Positions 18,411 to 27,037 of a stretch of DNA of 64,000 bases are shown here, in pieces. The stretch is taken from the NCBI GenBank assembly GCA_016892645.1, contig JAFEMX010000001.1:554836-618835 (forward strand), in the 5' to 3' direction. Under the pieces are notes generated by a model. It worked only from the letters and a program-made list of their open reading frames with translations, was not told where the DNA came from and did not search any database. The position numbers and the translations under genes were made by a program. The first letter of the stretch is position 1. Every line of letters begins with the position of its first letter. The DNA is from Micrococcaceae bacterium RIT 802. GTDB lineage: Bacteria; Actinomycetota; Actinomycetes; Actinomycetales; Micrococcaceae.

Positions 18411-19601
18411 GTGAGCGGTGACAAACCCCTGACCATCCTCATCGCAGCGGACACCTACCCGCCGGACGTCAACGGCGCTGCGGTCTTCTCCCACCGCTTG
18501 GCCACCGCCATGGCGGCACGCGGGCACACGGTACACGTCGTCGCCGCCCGCGAAGTCAACGGCCCCGGAACCGTCGAGCACCGCGTCGAGGCGACCGTCC
18601 ACCGCCTGCGCTCGCACAGCCAGCCGACCAAGTCGACCCTGCGCCTCTGCCTGCCGTGGGAGGCGAAGCGCGACATCGCCCACATCCTCGACGAGGTGAA
18701 GCCAGACGTCGTGCACGTGCAGTGCCACTACATGATCGGGCAGGCCGCCGTGAACGAGGCGGCCCGCCGGGGGATCAGGACGATCGCGACCAACCACTTC
18801 ATGCCGGAGAATGTCGATCCGTTCCTGCCGTTCCCCAAATGGTTCAAGCGCATCGTCGCCCGCAACTCCTGGCGGGACATGGGCAAGATCATGGGCCGGG
18901 CCGCGGTGGTCACCACCCCGACGCCGTTGGCCGCACGGGCCATGATGAGCCACGCCCGCCTGCGCAAGGTCCTGCCGTTGTCCAACGGCATCAACGCCGC
19001 CAACTACCAGCTCGCTCCCGGCGAGAGCCTGGAACCCGGCCCGTGGCCCATGGTGCTGTTCGTCGGGCGCCTGGCCGTGGAGAAGAACGTCATTGTGCTC
19101 ATCGAGGCACTGGCACAGACCACGTCCGAGCCGGCTCCGCACCTGACGATCGTCGGTTCGGGCGAACAGCGCGAGCCGCTCGAACGCCGGGCCGCCGAAC
19201 TGGGCCTGAAGCACCGTGTGCACTTCACCGGCCACATCGACGACGCGACCCTGCGCACGACCTACCTCCAGGCCGATGTGTTCTGCCAACCGGGGACCGC
19301 CGAACTGCAGTCGCTGGTGACCCTCGAGGCGCTCTCCGCCTCGACCCCCGTCGTGCTGGCCGACGCCATGGCCCTGCCCCACCTGGTCGAGGACGGCGTC
19401 AACGGCTACCTCTTCGAACCCGGCAATGCCCGCGAACTGGCCGGCAAGCTGGACGCCATCCTCTCCCTCGCCCCCGAGGACAGGGCACGGATGGGGGCCG
19501 CCGGGCTGGAAAAGGCGGAACAGCACAGCGAGGCCAAAACGATGGACATCTTCGAAGCGCTCTACCAGGGCGCGGAGGCCGACGACTTCCTCCCGGCCTG
19601 A
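18411..19601 (+). CDS. GT4 glycosyltransferase
   Basis: A 396-residue two-Rossmann GT-B enzyme. The N-terminal acceptor domain has DTYPPDVNGAAVFSHRLATAMAARGH and PDVVHVQCHYMIG. The nucleotide-sugar domain has LFVGRLAVEKN (phosphate-contacting Arg/Lys) and the EX7E motif in GTAELQSLVTLEALS. This resembles the GDP-mannose-dependent mannosyltransferases of phosphatidylinositol mannoside and glycolipid synthesis in actinobacteria; the phospholipid synthase two genes upstream fits that idea, but acceptor and donor are inferences. GTG start. A tRNA gene follows. Confidence 0.9.
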   Translation: MSGDKPLTILIAADTYPPDVNGAAVFSHRLATAMAARGHTVHVVAAREVNGPGTVEHRVEATVHRLRSHSQPTKSTLRLCLPWEAKRDIAHILDEVKPDVVHVQCHYMIGQAAVNEAARRGIRTIATNHFMPENVDPFLPFPKWFKRIVARNSWRDMGKIMGRAAVVTTPTPLAARAMMSHARLRKVLPLSNGINAANYQLAPGESLEPGPWPMVLFVGRLAVEKNVIVLIEALAQTTSEPAPHLTIVGSGEQREPLERRAAELGLKHRVHFTGHIDDATLRTTYLQADVFCQPGTAELQSLVTLEALSASTPVVLADAMALPHLVEDGVNGYLFEPGNARELAGKLDAILSLAPEDRARMGAAGLEKAEQHSEAKTMDIFEALYQGAEADDFLPA

Positions 19602-19640
19602 GCACCCGTCGTCCGTGCAGCCGCGGACGCCGGTTTCCAT

Positions 19641-19646
19641 TAGGAT
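19641..19646 (+). promoter_or_regulatory. -10 element of the CAT tRNA gene
   Basis: TAGGAT about 36 nt before the mature tRNA; no convincing -35. Confidence 0.35.
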
Positions 19647-19682
19647 GACAAGGGCCGCAGCGCCACCGGACGGTGGTGGCAG

Positions 19683-19756
19683 GGGGCGATAGCTCAGTTG
19701 GTTAGAGCAAGGGACTCATAATCCCTGGGTCGTGGGTTCAAGCCCCACTCGCCCTA
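19683..19756 (+). tRNA. tRNA with CAT anticodon (Met elongator or Ile2)
   Basis: A cloverleaf of 74 nt: acceptor GGGGCGA/TCGCCCT (first pair a G-U wobble), D arm GCTCAGTTGGTTAGAGC, anticodon stem AGGGA/TCCCT with loop CTCATAA (CAT at 19717-19719), T arm GTGGG/CCCAC, discriminator A. Initiator tRNA is excluded because the three G:C pairs next to the anticodon loop are missing. Elongator Met and lysidine-modified Ile2 cannot be separated by eye. Confidence 0.9.
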
Positions 19757-19761
19757 CCCTC

Positions 19762-19791
19762 CCGGCCGGTGTGCATCAGCACACCGGCCGG
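19762..19791 (+). terminator. Hairpin after the CAT tRNA
   Basis: A perfect 13-bp stem (19762-19774 with 19779-19791) and an ATCA loop, but no T-tract behind it. Confidence 0.7.
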
Positions 19792-19843
19792 CACTCCGTC
19801 CCGGTGCCTTCGACAACGACAGACGCCGATCCGGAGGTCCAGC

Positions 19844-21040
19844 ATGAACAGCTCACTGCACGTGGTCATGTTCACCGACCAGCATCCGAACACCTTGGGC
19901 GGGATGCAGACGTCCGTCGAACTCCAACGCAAGTTCCTCTCGCGCGCGGGCCACCGCAGCACCGTCGTCTCGCCGGCACTGCGTGGGCGGGACGCGGCAC
20001 CGGATCCGGATGTCCTGACGATGCCTGCCCTGCCGCTGGGTCCCGGCGAATACGGCATGAGTCTTCCCTCGAAGCGGGCCATCGCGGCGGTGCTTGACGG
20101 ACTGCGGCGCCGCGGGCCCATCGACGTCATCCACGTCCAGGCCGACTTCTGGGGGGCAGCCGTCGGGTACGCCGTCGCCGCCGCGCTCCGGGTACCCGTC
20201 GTGCACACCATGCACAACCACGTCGAGGCCGGATTGCGGGCGACCATGCCGCTTCCGGGCCTCTTCCAACGCGCCTTCGGGTTGATGCAACGACGCGTAC
20301 TGCACACCGGCCGGCCCGCGCCGGCGGATTCGTGGGCGTACCTGCGTGGCTTCGCTTCCCGTGCCGCCGTGGTGACGGCGCCGTCCACCCATTTCGCCGA
20401 ACTCCTGCGGGACCACGGCGTGTGCCGGACGGCGGAGGTCATCCCCACCGGACTCGACGACGACGTGGCCCACGAGCTGTTGGCCGAACCCCGCGACCGG
20501 AACCCGCGGGACCGGCCCGTGCTGACCTGGATCGGCAGGTTCAGCGCGGAGAAACGCCTCATCCCCTTCCTCCAGGCGGTCGCGGCCTCCGGAATCACGG
20601 CCCAGGTGGACATCTTCGGTGACGGCGCCGAACGGCATCGGGCCCAGCGGATGGCCGCCGACATCACCGCCTCCACCGTGAACTTCCGCGGCCGCGTGCC
20701 CTACCGCCAGATGCTGGCGGAACTGCGCCGCAGCGACGCCCTGGTCCAGACCTCGCAGGGTTTCGAGACCCAGGGCATGACCGTCTACGAGGCGGCGGCC
20801 CTGGGCACGCCCACTGTCCTGAGCGACCACCGGATCGCCGCAGACCTGCCCCGGGAGCTGGTATGGCTCACTCCCGATGACACCATCGATGGGCTGGCAC
20901 GGGCGCTTTCGCGCGCCACCGGGGATCTGCGGGAGGGCCACCGCCTGGGCGGCCGGGCAGTCGACGCGGAGCGGTTCCTGCAAAGCCGGCAAACCGAGCT
21001 CATGATCGGGGCCTACCGCCGGGCGATTGCCGGCCGGTAG
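19844..21040 (+). CDS. GT4 glycosyltransferase, second gene
   Basis: A 398-residue GT-B glycosyltransferase. The N-terminal half has MFTDQHPNTLGGMQTSVEL and IDVIHVQADFWG; the C-terminal half has WIGRFSAEKRLIPFLQA, DIFGDGAERHRAQ and the EX7E motif in GFETQGMTVYEAA. It is similar in class to the gene on the other side of the tRNA, but too divergent to be a recent duplicate. ATG 19844 follows GGAGG; the frame extends upstream through the tRNA terminator, which cannot be coding. Its last 41 bp overlap the 3' end of the convergent M23 gene. Likely envelope glycolipid synthesis. Confidence 0.9.
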   Translation: MNSSLHVVMFTDQHPNTLGGMQTSVELQRKFLSRAGHRSTVVSPALRGRDAAPDPDVLTMPALPLGPGEYGMSLPSKRAIAAVLDGLRRRGPIDVIHVQADFWGAAVGYAVAAALRVPVVHTMHNHVEAGLRATMPLPGLFQRAFGLMQRRVLHTGRPAPADSWAYLRGFASRAAVVTAPSTHFAELLRDHGVCRTAEVIPTGLDDDVAHELLAEPRDRNPRDRPVLTWIGRFSAEKRLIPFLQAVAASGITAQVDIFGDGAERHRAQRMAADITASTVNFRGRVPYRQMLAELRRSDALVQTSQGFETQGMTVYEAAALGTPTVLSDHRIAADLPRELVWLTPDDTIDGLARALSRATGDLREGHRLGGRAVDAERFLQSRQTELMIGAYRRAIAGR

Positions 21041-21572
21041 AGGACGGGACCGGCAACAGGACCGACGGGCGCCGATCCATCACCAGGGACAAGGGGTCGA
21101 TGTACTCACCGTTCAAGCGCACCCCCCAATGCAGGCAGACACCGGAGCAATGCCCGCCGGTATCGACTCCGGCCACCACCTGGCCCCGCGAGACGTGCTC
21201 GCCCACCACGACGTCAGCCAGTGCCGGTTCGAAGCTGGAGACCAACCCGTTGCCGTGGTCCACGGTGACCACGGGGCGGTCAACGACCACGCCGACGAAG
21301 GCCACGACGCCTGCGGCGGGGGAACGCACCGGGGCTCCCGGCCCGGTTGTGAGGTCAACGCCGCGGTGGCCAGCGGCCCAGGGGGCCTCCGGCCGGTCGA
21401 ACACTTCCAGGAGGTCCCCGGGCCCGCCCAACGGCCAGGCCCAGGCGCCGGCCGGGGCCACAGGGCCCTCGGCGACGGGAATTGGTGCCGCAGCGGAAGC
21501 AGACCCCACGGTCAGCAGGCAGAAGGCGAGCAGGAGCGATTTCCCGGGAAACCTCGGTGTCGACGTGTCCAT
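21000..21572 (-). CDS. Secreted M23 (LytM) peptidase-like protein
   Basis: 190 residues with a Sec signal peptide (KSLLLAFCLLTVGSASA, cut about residue 28-30) and one LytM domain (WAAGHRGVDLTTGPGAPVRS ... DHGNGLVSSFEP ... CLHWGVRLNGEYIDP). The first zinc ligands H and D are present in HRGVD, but the first His of the usual HxH pair is Cys in CLHWG, a variant I believe is frequent in actinobacterial short M23 proteins, so it may be an inactive amidase activator or a weak peptidase. It is divergent from rpsB and overlaps the convergent glycosyltransferase by 41 bp. Confidence 0.85.
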   Translation of the reverse strand: MDTSTPRFPGKSLLLAFCLLTVGSASAAAPIPVAEGPVAPAGAWAWPLGGPGDLLEVFDRPEAPWAAGHRGVDLTTGPGAPVRSPAAGVVAFVGVVVDRPVVTVDHGNGLVSSFEPALADVVVGEHVSRGQVVAGVDTGGHCSGVCLHWGVRLNGEYIDPLSLVMDRRPSVLLPVPSSTGRQSPGGRPRS

Positions 21573-21962
21573 GCGTCGATCCTCGGGCGTTGATCCGGAC
21601 CGGGATCCCCGGCAGCTGGGGTGGGTGGATAACGCGGCTTGGCCGCGGCCTGTGGAGGGCGCGCGGGCGGTCGGTACGCCCCGGGCGCTGTAGTACACTG
21701 GTAACCGCAGTTCTGTGCGTCGATGACCTGTGCCCACGGGTCGGATGCGCACTGAGCTGACTTCGCGCATTGCGCCTCCATCCATGTCATGGTTGGACCA
21801 TGCCGCCCACGGTCCGGAAACCCGGTAGGCGGCAGGGACCGGGACACCGGTGCACACTGCCAGGGGCGCCACCACCCGGTGGAACGCCAGACAACCGAAA
21901 CAACAGGTGGTTACCGCGATCCCGACCGGGATCGGACTGCTACCGCCGGAAGGAGTTGCGAC
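21573..21962 (+). promoter_or_regulatory. rpsB upstream region with long structured leader
   Basis: 390 bp without a gene. TACACT at 21694-21699 is the best -10, giving a leader of about 257 nt. Stem-loops seen: GTGCG/CGCAC (21715-21752) enclosing a GACC/GGTC helix; CCACC/GGTGG near 21870; and a two-tier hairpin at 21906-21947 whose inner stem CGATCCC/GGGATCG has a GACC loop and whose outer stem GGTGGT/ACCGCC ends one base before the ribosome site GGAAGGAG. It is a candidate autoregulatory leader for S2 synthesis. The left part must also hold the M23 gene promoter. Confidence 0.5.
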
Positions 21963-22904
21963 ATGCCCGTCGTAACCATGCGCCAGCTGCTCGACAGCGG
22001 CGTCCACTTTGGCCACCAGACCCGTCGCTGGAACCCGAAGATGAAGCGCTTCATCTTCACCGAGCGCAACGGCATCTACATCATCGACCTCCAGCAGTCG
22101 CTGTCCTACATCGACCGCGCCTACGAGTTCGTCAAGGCCACCGTTTCCCACGGCGGAACCGTGCTGTTCGTCGGCACGAAGAAGCAGGCCCAGGAGGCCA
22201 TCTCCGAGCAGGCCACCCGCGTCAACCAGCCGTACGTCAACCAGCGCTGGCTCGGCGGCATGCTGACCAATTTCGCCACGGTCTCCAAGCGCGTTTCGCG
22301 CATGAAGGAGCTCGAGGAAATCGACTTCGACGATGTCGCGGGCTCGATGTACACCAAGAAGGAACTGCTGCTGATGCGCCGCGAGCTCACCAAGCTGCAG
22401 ACCAACCTGGGCGGCATCCGCAACCTGACCAAGGCACCGTCGCTCCTCTGGGTCGTCGACACCAAGAAGGAGCACCTCGCCGTTGACGAGGCCAAGAAGC
22501 TGAACATCCCCGTCGTGGCCATCCTGGACACCAACTGCGATCCCGACGAGGTCGACTTCCCGATCCCGGGCAACGACGACGCCATCCGCTCCGTCAACCT
22601 GCTGACCCGCGTCGTCGCCGACGCCGTTGCCGAGGGCCTGATCGCCCGCAGCAACAAGCAGAGCGGCAACACCGAGGCCGCCGCAGAGCCGATGGCCGAG
22701 TGGGAGCGCGAGCTGCTCGAGGCCAAGCCCGAAGAGGCCAAGGCCGCCGCCGACGAGGCAGCCCCGGCCGTCGAGGGCGAGCCGGAGGCCCCCGAGGCCG
22801 AAGCCGCCGCCGCCGTCGAGGCACCGGCCGCCGAGGCAGAAGCCGCACCCGAGGCGCCCGCCGCCGAGGCAGCACCCGAGGCCCCGGCCGAGGACGCCAA
22901 GTAA
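21963..22904 (+). CDS. rpsB: 30S ribosomal protein S2
   Basis: 313 residues. The conserved S2 body runs to about residue 240 ([62 protein letters not shown]). A C-terminal tail of some 70 residues made almost only of Ala, Glu and Pro follows, which is common in Micrococcaceae and probably exposed on the small subunit. GGAAGGAG precedes the ATG. It is first in rpsB-tsf, separated from tsf by a strong hairpin. Confidence 0.98.
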   Translation: MPVVTMRQLLDSGVHFGHQTRRWNPKMKRFIFTERNGIYIIDLQQSLSYIDRAYEFVKATVSHGGTVLFVGTKKQAQEAISEQATRVNQPYVNQRWLGGMLTNFATVSKRVSRMKELEEIDFDDVAGSMYTKKELLLMRRELTKLQTNLGGIRNLTKAPSLLWVVDTKKEHLAVDEAKKLNIPVVAILDTNCDPDEVDFPIPGNDDAIRSVNLLTRVVADAVAEGLIARSNKQSGNTEAAAEPMAEWERELLEAKPEEAKAAADEAAPAVEGEPEAPEAEAAAAVEAPAAEAEAAPEAPAAEAAPEAPAEDAK

Positions 22905-22919
22905 CAACTGTTGGGCCAC

Positions 22920-22957
22920 GGGAGCCGGCGGGCCATATGGCTCGCCGGCTCCCTTCA
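22920..22957 (+). terminator. rpsB-tsf intergenic terminator/attenuator
   Basis: An 11-bp GC stem (22920-22930 with 22943-22953) continues through a GCCATATGGC palindrome, so nearly the whole element pairs, followed by TTCAAAC. It probably lowers tsf transcription relative to rpsB. Confidence 0.75.
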
Positions 22958-23028
22958 AACCGGGCCGTGTCCGTGATCGGGCCGGCCCGTGGGAACTAGC
23001 TAGATCACCACTGAGAATGGGGTTGCAC

Positions 23029-23868
23029 ATGGCGAACTACACCGCCGCTGATATCAAGGCGCTTCGCGAGCGCACCGGCGCAGGCATGATGGACGTGAAG
23101 AAGGCCCTCGACGAGGCCAACGGCGATGCCGAGAAGGCCATCGAGCTCATCCGCGTGAAGGGCCTCAAGGGCGCCACCAAGCGCGAAGGCCGCTCCACCG
23201 CCGAGGGCCTGGTCGCCGCCAAGGTCGTCGACGGCACCGTCGGCTTCATGATCGAGGTCAACTGCGAGACCGACTTCGTCGCCAAGAACGACAAGTTCAT
23301 CGCCCTGGCCGACAAGGTCCTGGACGTGGCGGTCACCACCGGCGCAGCCGACCTGGAGGCACTTCTGGCCGCCGATGTCGACGGCAAGAAGCTCTCCGAC
23401 GTCGTCGTCGAAGAAGGCGCCATCCTGGGCGAGAAGGTCGTCGTCCGCCGCATGGTCCGCCTGGAAGGCGCCACGGTCGATGCCTACCTGCACAAGACCT
23501 CCAAGGACCTCCCGGCCCAGGTCGGCGTCCTCATGGCCGTCGATGGCTCCGGCGAAGCCGCGCAGACCGTCGCCCATGACGTGGCCGTGCACACCGCTGC
23601 ACTGGCCCCGACCTTCCTGACCCGCGAGGACGTCCCCGCCGAGACCGTCGCCAACGAGCGCCGCATCGCCGACGAGACCGCCCGCGCCGAAGGCAAGCCG
23701 GAAGCCGCGCTGACGAAGATCGTCGAGGGCCGCCTGACCGGGTTCTTCAAGGAGATCGTGCTGCTGGACCAGCCGTTCGCGAAGGACTCCAAGCAGCTCG
23801 TCGGCAAGGTGCTCGAGGGCGCCGGCGTCACGGCTACCGGGTTCGCCCGTTTCCGCGTAGGCTCCTAG
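23029..23868 (+). CDS. tsf: Elongation factor Ts
   Basis: 279 residues; the guanine nucleotide exchange factor of EF-Tu. The N-terminal UBA-like domain ([25 protein letters not shown]) is followed by the core with the [11 protein letters not shown] signature and the [13 protein letters not shown]-terminal module. ATG 23029 ([10 protein letters not shown]) fits the family; the in-frame ATG at 23017 leaves no room for a ribosome site. Second gene after rpsB. Confidence 0.97.
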   Translation: MANYTAADIKALRERTGAGMMDVKKALDEANGDAEKAIELIRVKGLKGATKREGRSTAEGLVAAKVVDGTVGFMIEVNCETDFVAKNDKFIALADKVLDVAVTTGAADLEALLAADVDGKKLSDVVVEEGAILGEKVVVRRMVRLEGATVDAYLHKTSKDLPAQVGVLMAVDGSGEAAQTVAHDVAVHTAALAPTFLTREDVPAETVANERRIADETARAEGKPEAALTKIVEGRLTGFFKEIVLLDQPFAKDSKQLVGKVLEGAGVTATGFARFRVGS

Positions 23869-23911
23869 CAGCTACACGGCGGCCGGATTCCGCCCGCCCA
23901 TGCGGCACTGA

Positions 23912-23948
23912 CAAGGGGGCGGCCACCAGCACGGTGGCCGCCCCCTTG
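23912..23948 (+). terminator. Hairpin between tsf and pyrH
   Basis: A perfect 16-bp stem (23912-23927 with 23933-23948) and a 5-nt loop. No T-tract follows, so termination here would be U-tract independent. Confidence 0.75.
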
Positions 23949-24014
23949 CCACGCCCAGACCATTCCAGAAACCCAGCACGACGGCGGACCCCGGTCCGCG
24001 ACAGGAGGCCCACC

Positions 24015-24767
24015 GTGGAAGCAACCCAGCAGGTAGAACCGATCCAGATCACGAACGAGGCCGGGACCCGCCGCAGGGTCCTGCTCAAGCTCTCCGGCGA
24101 GGTCTTCGGCGGCGGCAAGCTCGGCGTCGATCCGGTGACGGTGCGCGGCGTTGCCGAGCAGATTGCCGCAACCGTCGGCGAGGTCGAGACCGCCATCGTC
24201 GTCGGCGGCGGCAACTTCTTCCGTGGCGCAGAACTCTCGCAGTCCGGCATGGACCGCTCCCGCGCGGACTACATGGGCATGCTGGGCACCGTGATGAACT
24301 GCCTGGCCCTGCAGGACTTCCTGGAGCAGGCGGGCGTCGAGACGCGCGTGCAGTCCGCCATCAGCATGGCCCAGGTTGCCGAGGCCTACATCCCGCGTCG
24401 GGCCATCCGCCACATGGAGAAGGACCGCGTGGTCATCTTCGGGGCCGGCGCGGGCCTGCCGTACTTCTCCACCGACACCGTGGCCGCACAGCGCGCCCTC
24501 GAGGTGCGTGCCGACGTCGTGCTCATGGCCAAGAGCGGCGTCGACGGCGTCTACACCGCCGATCCCAAGAAGGACCCCACCGCCGAGCGCCTGGCGACGC
24601 TGACCTACGACGAGGCGCTGCTGAAGAACATCCGCGTCATGGACCAGACGGCCATGACCATGTGCAAGGACAACGGGCTGGAGATGATGGTCTTCGGCAT
24701 GGAGGGCAACGGCAACGTCACCCGGGCCATCCGCGGCGAGGCCCTGGGCACGCGCGTCACCGTCTAG
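24015..24767 (+). CDS. pyrH: UMP kinase
   Basis: A 250-residue hexameric amino-acid-kinase-fold enzyme that phosphorylates UMP to UDP. Landmarks: [37 protein letters not shown] (UMP pocket), [19 protein letters not shown] and [16 protein letters not shown]. The GTG at 24015 sits behind AGGAGG; the frame opens earlier at 23934 but that region is the terminator. It is followed by frr, the classic pairing. Confidence 0.96.
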   Translation: MEATQQVEPIQITNEAGTRRRVLLKLSGEVFGGGKLGVDPVTVRGVAEQIAATVGEVETAIVVGGGNFFRGAELSQSGMDRSRADYMGMLGTVMNCLALQDFLEQAGVETRVQSAISMAQVAEAYIPRRAIRHMEKDRVVIFGAGAGLPYFSTDTVAAQRALEVRADVVLMAKSGVDGVYTADPKKDPTAERLATLTYDEALLKNIRVMDQTAMTMCKDNGLEMMVFGMEGNGNVTRAIRGEALGTRVTV

Positions 24768-24852
24768 CACCGCCACCGTGGCATAGGATGAATGCTGAGC
24801 GTGGAACCCATCCCGGAGCCGTCAGAGGCCCCGGATTCCTAAGGAGAGAGTA

Positions 24853-25410
24853 GTGATCGAGGAAACCCTGCAGGACGCCAACGAGAAGATGGAGCGTACC
24901 CTCGAGGCCACGAAGGAGGACTTCGCCACGATCCGTACCGGCCGGGCCAACCCGGGCCTGTATTCCAAGGTGCTGGTGGACTACTACGGCTCGGCGACAC
25001 CGCTGCAGCAGCTGGCCTCGTTCGCGGTCCCCGATGCCCGCACCATCCTGATCACCCCCTACGACGTCACGGCCCTGCGGGAGATCGAGAAGGCCCTGAG
25101 CGACTCCGAGATCGGTGCCAACCCCTCCAACGACGGCAAGGTCATCCGCGTGACCCTGCCCGAGCTGACGGCCGAGCGCCGCAAGGAGTACGTGAAGGTC
25201 GTCAAGGGCAAGGGCGAGGACGCCAAGGTCGCGATCCGCAACCACCGGCGCAAGGCCAAGGAGACCATGGACAAGATGGTCAAGGACGGCGAGGTCGGCG
25301 AGGATGACGGATCGCGCGGCGAAAAGGACCTGGATACGCTGACCAAGAAGGCCACGGACTTGGTCGACGAGCTGCTCAAGCGCAAGGAAGCCGAGCTGCT
25401 GGACGTCTAA
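24853..25410 (+). CDS. frr: Ribosome recycling factor
   Basis: 185 residues, the standard length. It has the coiled-coil domain I (EKMERTLEATKEDFATIRTGRANP; MDKMVKDGEVGEDDGSRGEKDL) and domain II (YYGSATPLQQLASFAVPDARTILITPYD). With EF-G it splits post-termination ribosomes. The GTG start is behind AAGGAGAG. A TAGGAT hexamer at 24784-24789 may be a promoter of its own. The stop overlaps the start of cdsA in TAATG. Confidence 0.97.
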   Translation: MIEETLQDANEKMERTLEATKEDFATIRTGRANPGLYSKVLVDYYGSATPLQQLASFAVPDARTILITPYDVTALREIEKALSDSEIGANPSNDGKVIRVTLPELTAERRKEYVKVVKGKGEDAKVAIRNHRRKAKETMDKMVKDGEVGEDDGSRGEKDLDTLTKKATDLVDELLKRKEAELLDV

Positions 25411-26369
25411 TGCCCACTCCGACGCAACCCGACGGCGCCGCCAGCGGCCACGGTGAAGCGCCGGAGCCGGACCCCGCGGCTCCTGCGCCGCTCTCGCGGC
25501 GCCAGCTGCGCGAGCAGCGGGCCGCAAGACCCTCGCGGGCCGGGAGGAACCTTCCGGCGGCCATCGGTGTCGGCGTGGTCCTGCTCGGAGCCGTCCTGTT
25601 GGGACTGTTCTTCCTGCCGCTGGCCTTCGTGGCGATCGTCGCGGTGTTCGCCGTCGTCGGCTCCTGGGAAGTCAGCCGGGCACTCATGGCCGCGAAGACG
25701 GAGGTGCCGCTGCCCCCGTTGGCGGTCGGGGGCATCGTCCTTCCGTTCGCGGCCTACCTCGGCGGGCCCGAAGCGTTGGGGTTCGCCCTGGCCGGAAGCG
25801 TCCTGTTGGTGCTCGTCTGGCGGCTCGTCGAGGGTGCGGCAGGGGCCTTCCGTTCCGTGGTCGCCTCGACCTTCGTCTTGTTGTGGGTCCCGTTCCTCAT
25901 CAGCTTCGCCATCCTGCTGCTGCAGGAGGACCATGGGCGGGTCCTCGTCGCCGTCGTGCTGTTGCTGGTCGTCGCCAACGACACCTTCGGGTATCTGGTC
26001 GGCGCCTCCCTGGGCAAGCACCCGATGGCGCCGAAGATCAGCCCCAAGAAGTCCTGGGAGGGGTTCGCCGGTTCGTGCGCCGGGGCGATCCTGGTCGGCA
26101 TCGGCTGCATCGTCTTCCTGCTGGAGCGGCCGTGGTGGATCGGCATCCCGCTGGCGCTGGCCACGGTGGCCGCCGCGACCGCCGGCGACCTGGCCGAATC
26201 GATGGTCAAGCGCGAACTGGGGATCAAGGACATGAGCAATCTGCTGCCCGGACATGGGGGCGTGATGGACCGGCTCGATTCGGTGGTGTTCTCCTTCCCG
26301 ATCGGCTACATCATCTCGGTGCTGCTGCTTCCCGGGGCGGACGGCACGATCGGGTTGCCACTGCCCTAA
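25410..26369 (+). CDS. cdsA: Phosphatidate cytidylyltransferase
   Basis: A 319-residue membrane enzyme that makes CDP-diacylglycerol from phosphatidate and CTP, feeding all phospholipid synthesis, including the phosphatidyltransferase at 16809. A 35-residue charged N-terminus (Pro/Arg-rich) precedes about eight hydrophobic segments. The C-terminal family signature is present: KRELGIKDMSNLLPGHGGVM followed by DRLDS. It starts within the stop region of frr (TAATG), so translation is coupled. Confidence 0.95.
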   Translation: MPTPTQPDGAASGHGEAPEPDPAAPAPLSRRQLREQRAARPSRAGRNLPAAIGVGVVLLGAVLLGLFFLPLAFVAIVAVFAVVGSWEVSRALMAAKTEVPLPPLAVGGIVLPFAAYLGGPEALGFALAGSVLLVLVWRLVEGAAGAFRSVVASTFVLLWVPFLISFAILLLQEDHGRVLVAVVLLLVVANDTFGYLVGASLGKHPMAPKISPKKSWEGFAGSCAGAILVGIGCIVFLLERPWWIGIPLALATVAAATAGDLAESMVKRELGIKDMSNLLPGHGGVMDRLDSVVFSFPIGYIISVLLLPGADGTIGLPLP

Positions 26370-26447
26370 GATAGTTGCAGTAATGTGGCGCCCCACCGCG
26401 GCCGCCACCGGAATGTCCGCCAGGAACGCAAGCTTGAGGGAAGTGCA

Positions 26448-27032
26448 GTGAGCCAGGAAAGCCAGCAGAAGACCCAGACCCCCTTCGAGCGGGTCGACTC
26501 CAAGGAGTTCGGCTACCACGTCAAGCAGGTCGATCACTTCCTGGCCCGTGCCCGTGCGACCTACAACGGAACCGGCGACGACGACAGCGTCGTCACCAGC
26601 CACCTCGTCCGGCGGACCTCCTTCGAACCGCAGAAGGGCGGCTACGCGGCGCAGGAAGTCGACGCCGCACTGGACCGCCTCGAGGACGTCTTCGCCCAGC
26701 GGGAGCGCGACGCGCTGATCGAAACCGCCGGCGAGGACGCCTGGCTCGAACAGGTCGGGCACCTCTCGGCGATCCTGCGCGGCAGGCTCCACCGGGAACC
26801 GGGGCAGCGCTTCCGCCGGCCCAGCCGGCGCAACGCCCCCAGCTACCACGTCGAGGACGTCGACACGCTCTGCGGTCACCTGCTGCGGTACTTCGAGCAG
26901 GACGTTCCCATGAGCGTGGACGCCGTGCGCAAGGCGTCCTTCCGCGAGGCCGTCGGGCAGGACGGCTACGAGGAAAGCCAGGTCGACGCGTTCCTGGACC
27001 GCGTCGTCGAGCTCATGGCGTCCATCGACTGA
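26448..27032 (+). CDS. DivIVA-domain repeat protein
   Basis: A 194-residue soluble protein. I see four copies of the short DivIVA N-terminal motif (aromatic ... GY....VD.FL..): FGYHVKQVDHFLARA (about 18-32), GGYAAQEVDAALDRL (about 64-78), PSYHVEDVDTLCGHL (about 127-141) and DGYEESQVDAFLDRV (about 173-187). This matches the DivIVA repeat family rather than full-length DivIVA/Wag31, since the long coiled coil is missing. A role in polar growth or division is only suggested by the motif and the cdsA neighbour. GTG 26448 is preceded by GAGGGAAG. It converges with the symporter gene, 5 bp away. Confidence 0.8.
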   Translation: MSQESQQKTQTPFERVDSKEFGYHVKQVDHFLARARATYNGTGDDDSVVTSHLVRRTSFEPQKGGYAAQEVDAALDRLEDVFAQRERDALIETAGEDAWLEQVGHLSAILRGRLHREPGQRFRRPSRRNAPSYHVEDVDTLCGHLLRYFEQDVPMSVDAVRKASFREAVGQDGYEESQVDAFLDRVVELMASID

Positions 27033-27037
27033 TCCCC

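Noticed and set aside
19769..19843. Upstream extension of the second glycosyltransferase
   Set aside because: It overlaps the hairpin after the tRNA; the ATG at 19844 has a GGAGG site.
22700..22904. Ala/Glu-rich 3' end of rpsB as a possible frameshift or repeat expansion
   Set aside because: The frame stays open with normal codon use to a single stop, and acidic S2 tails are usual in this group.
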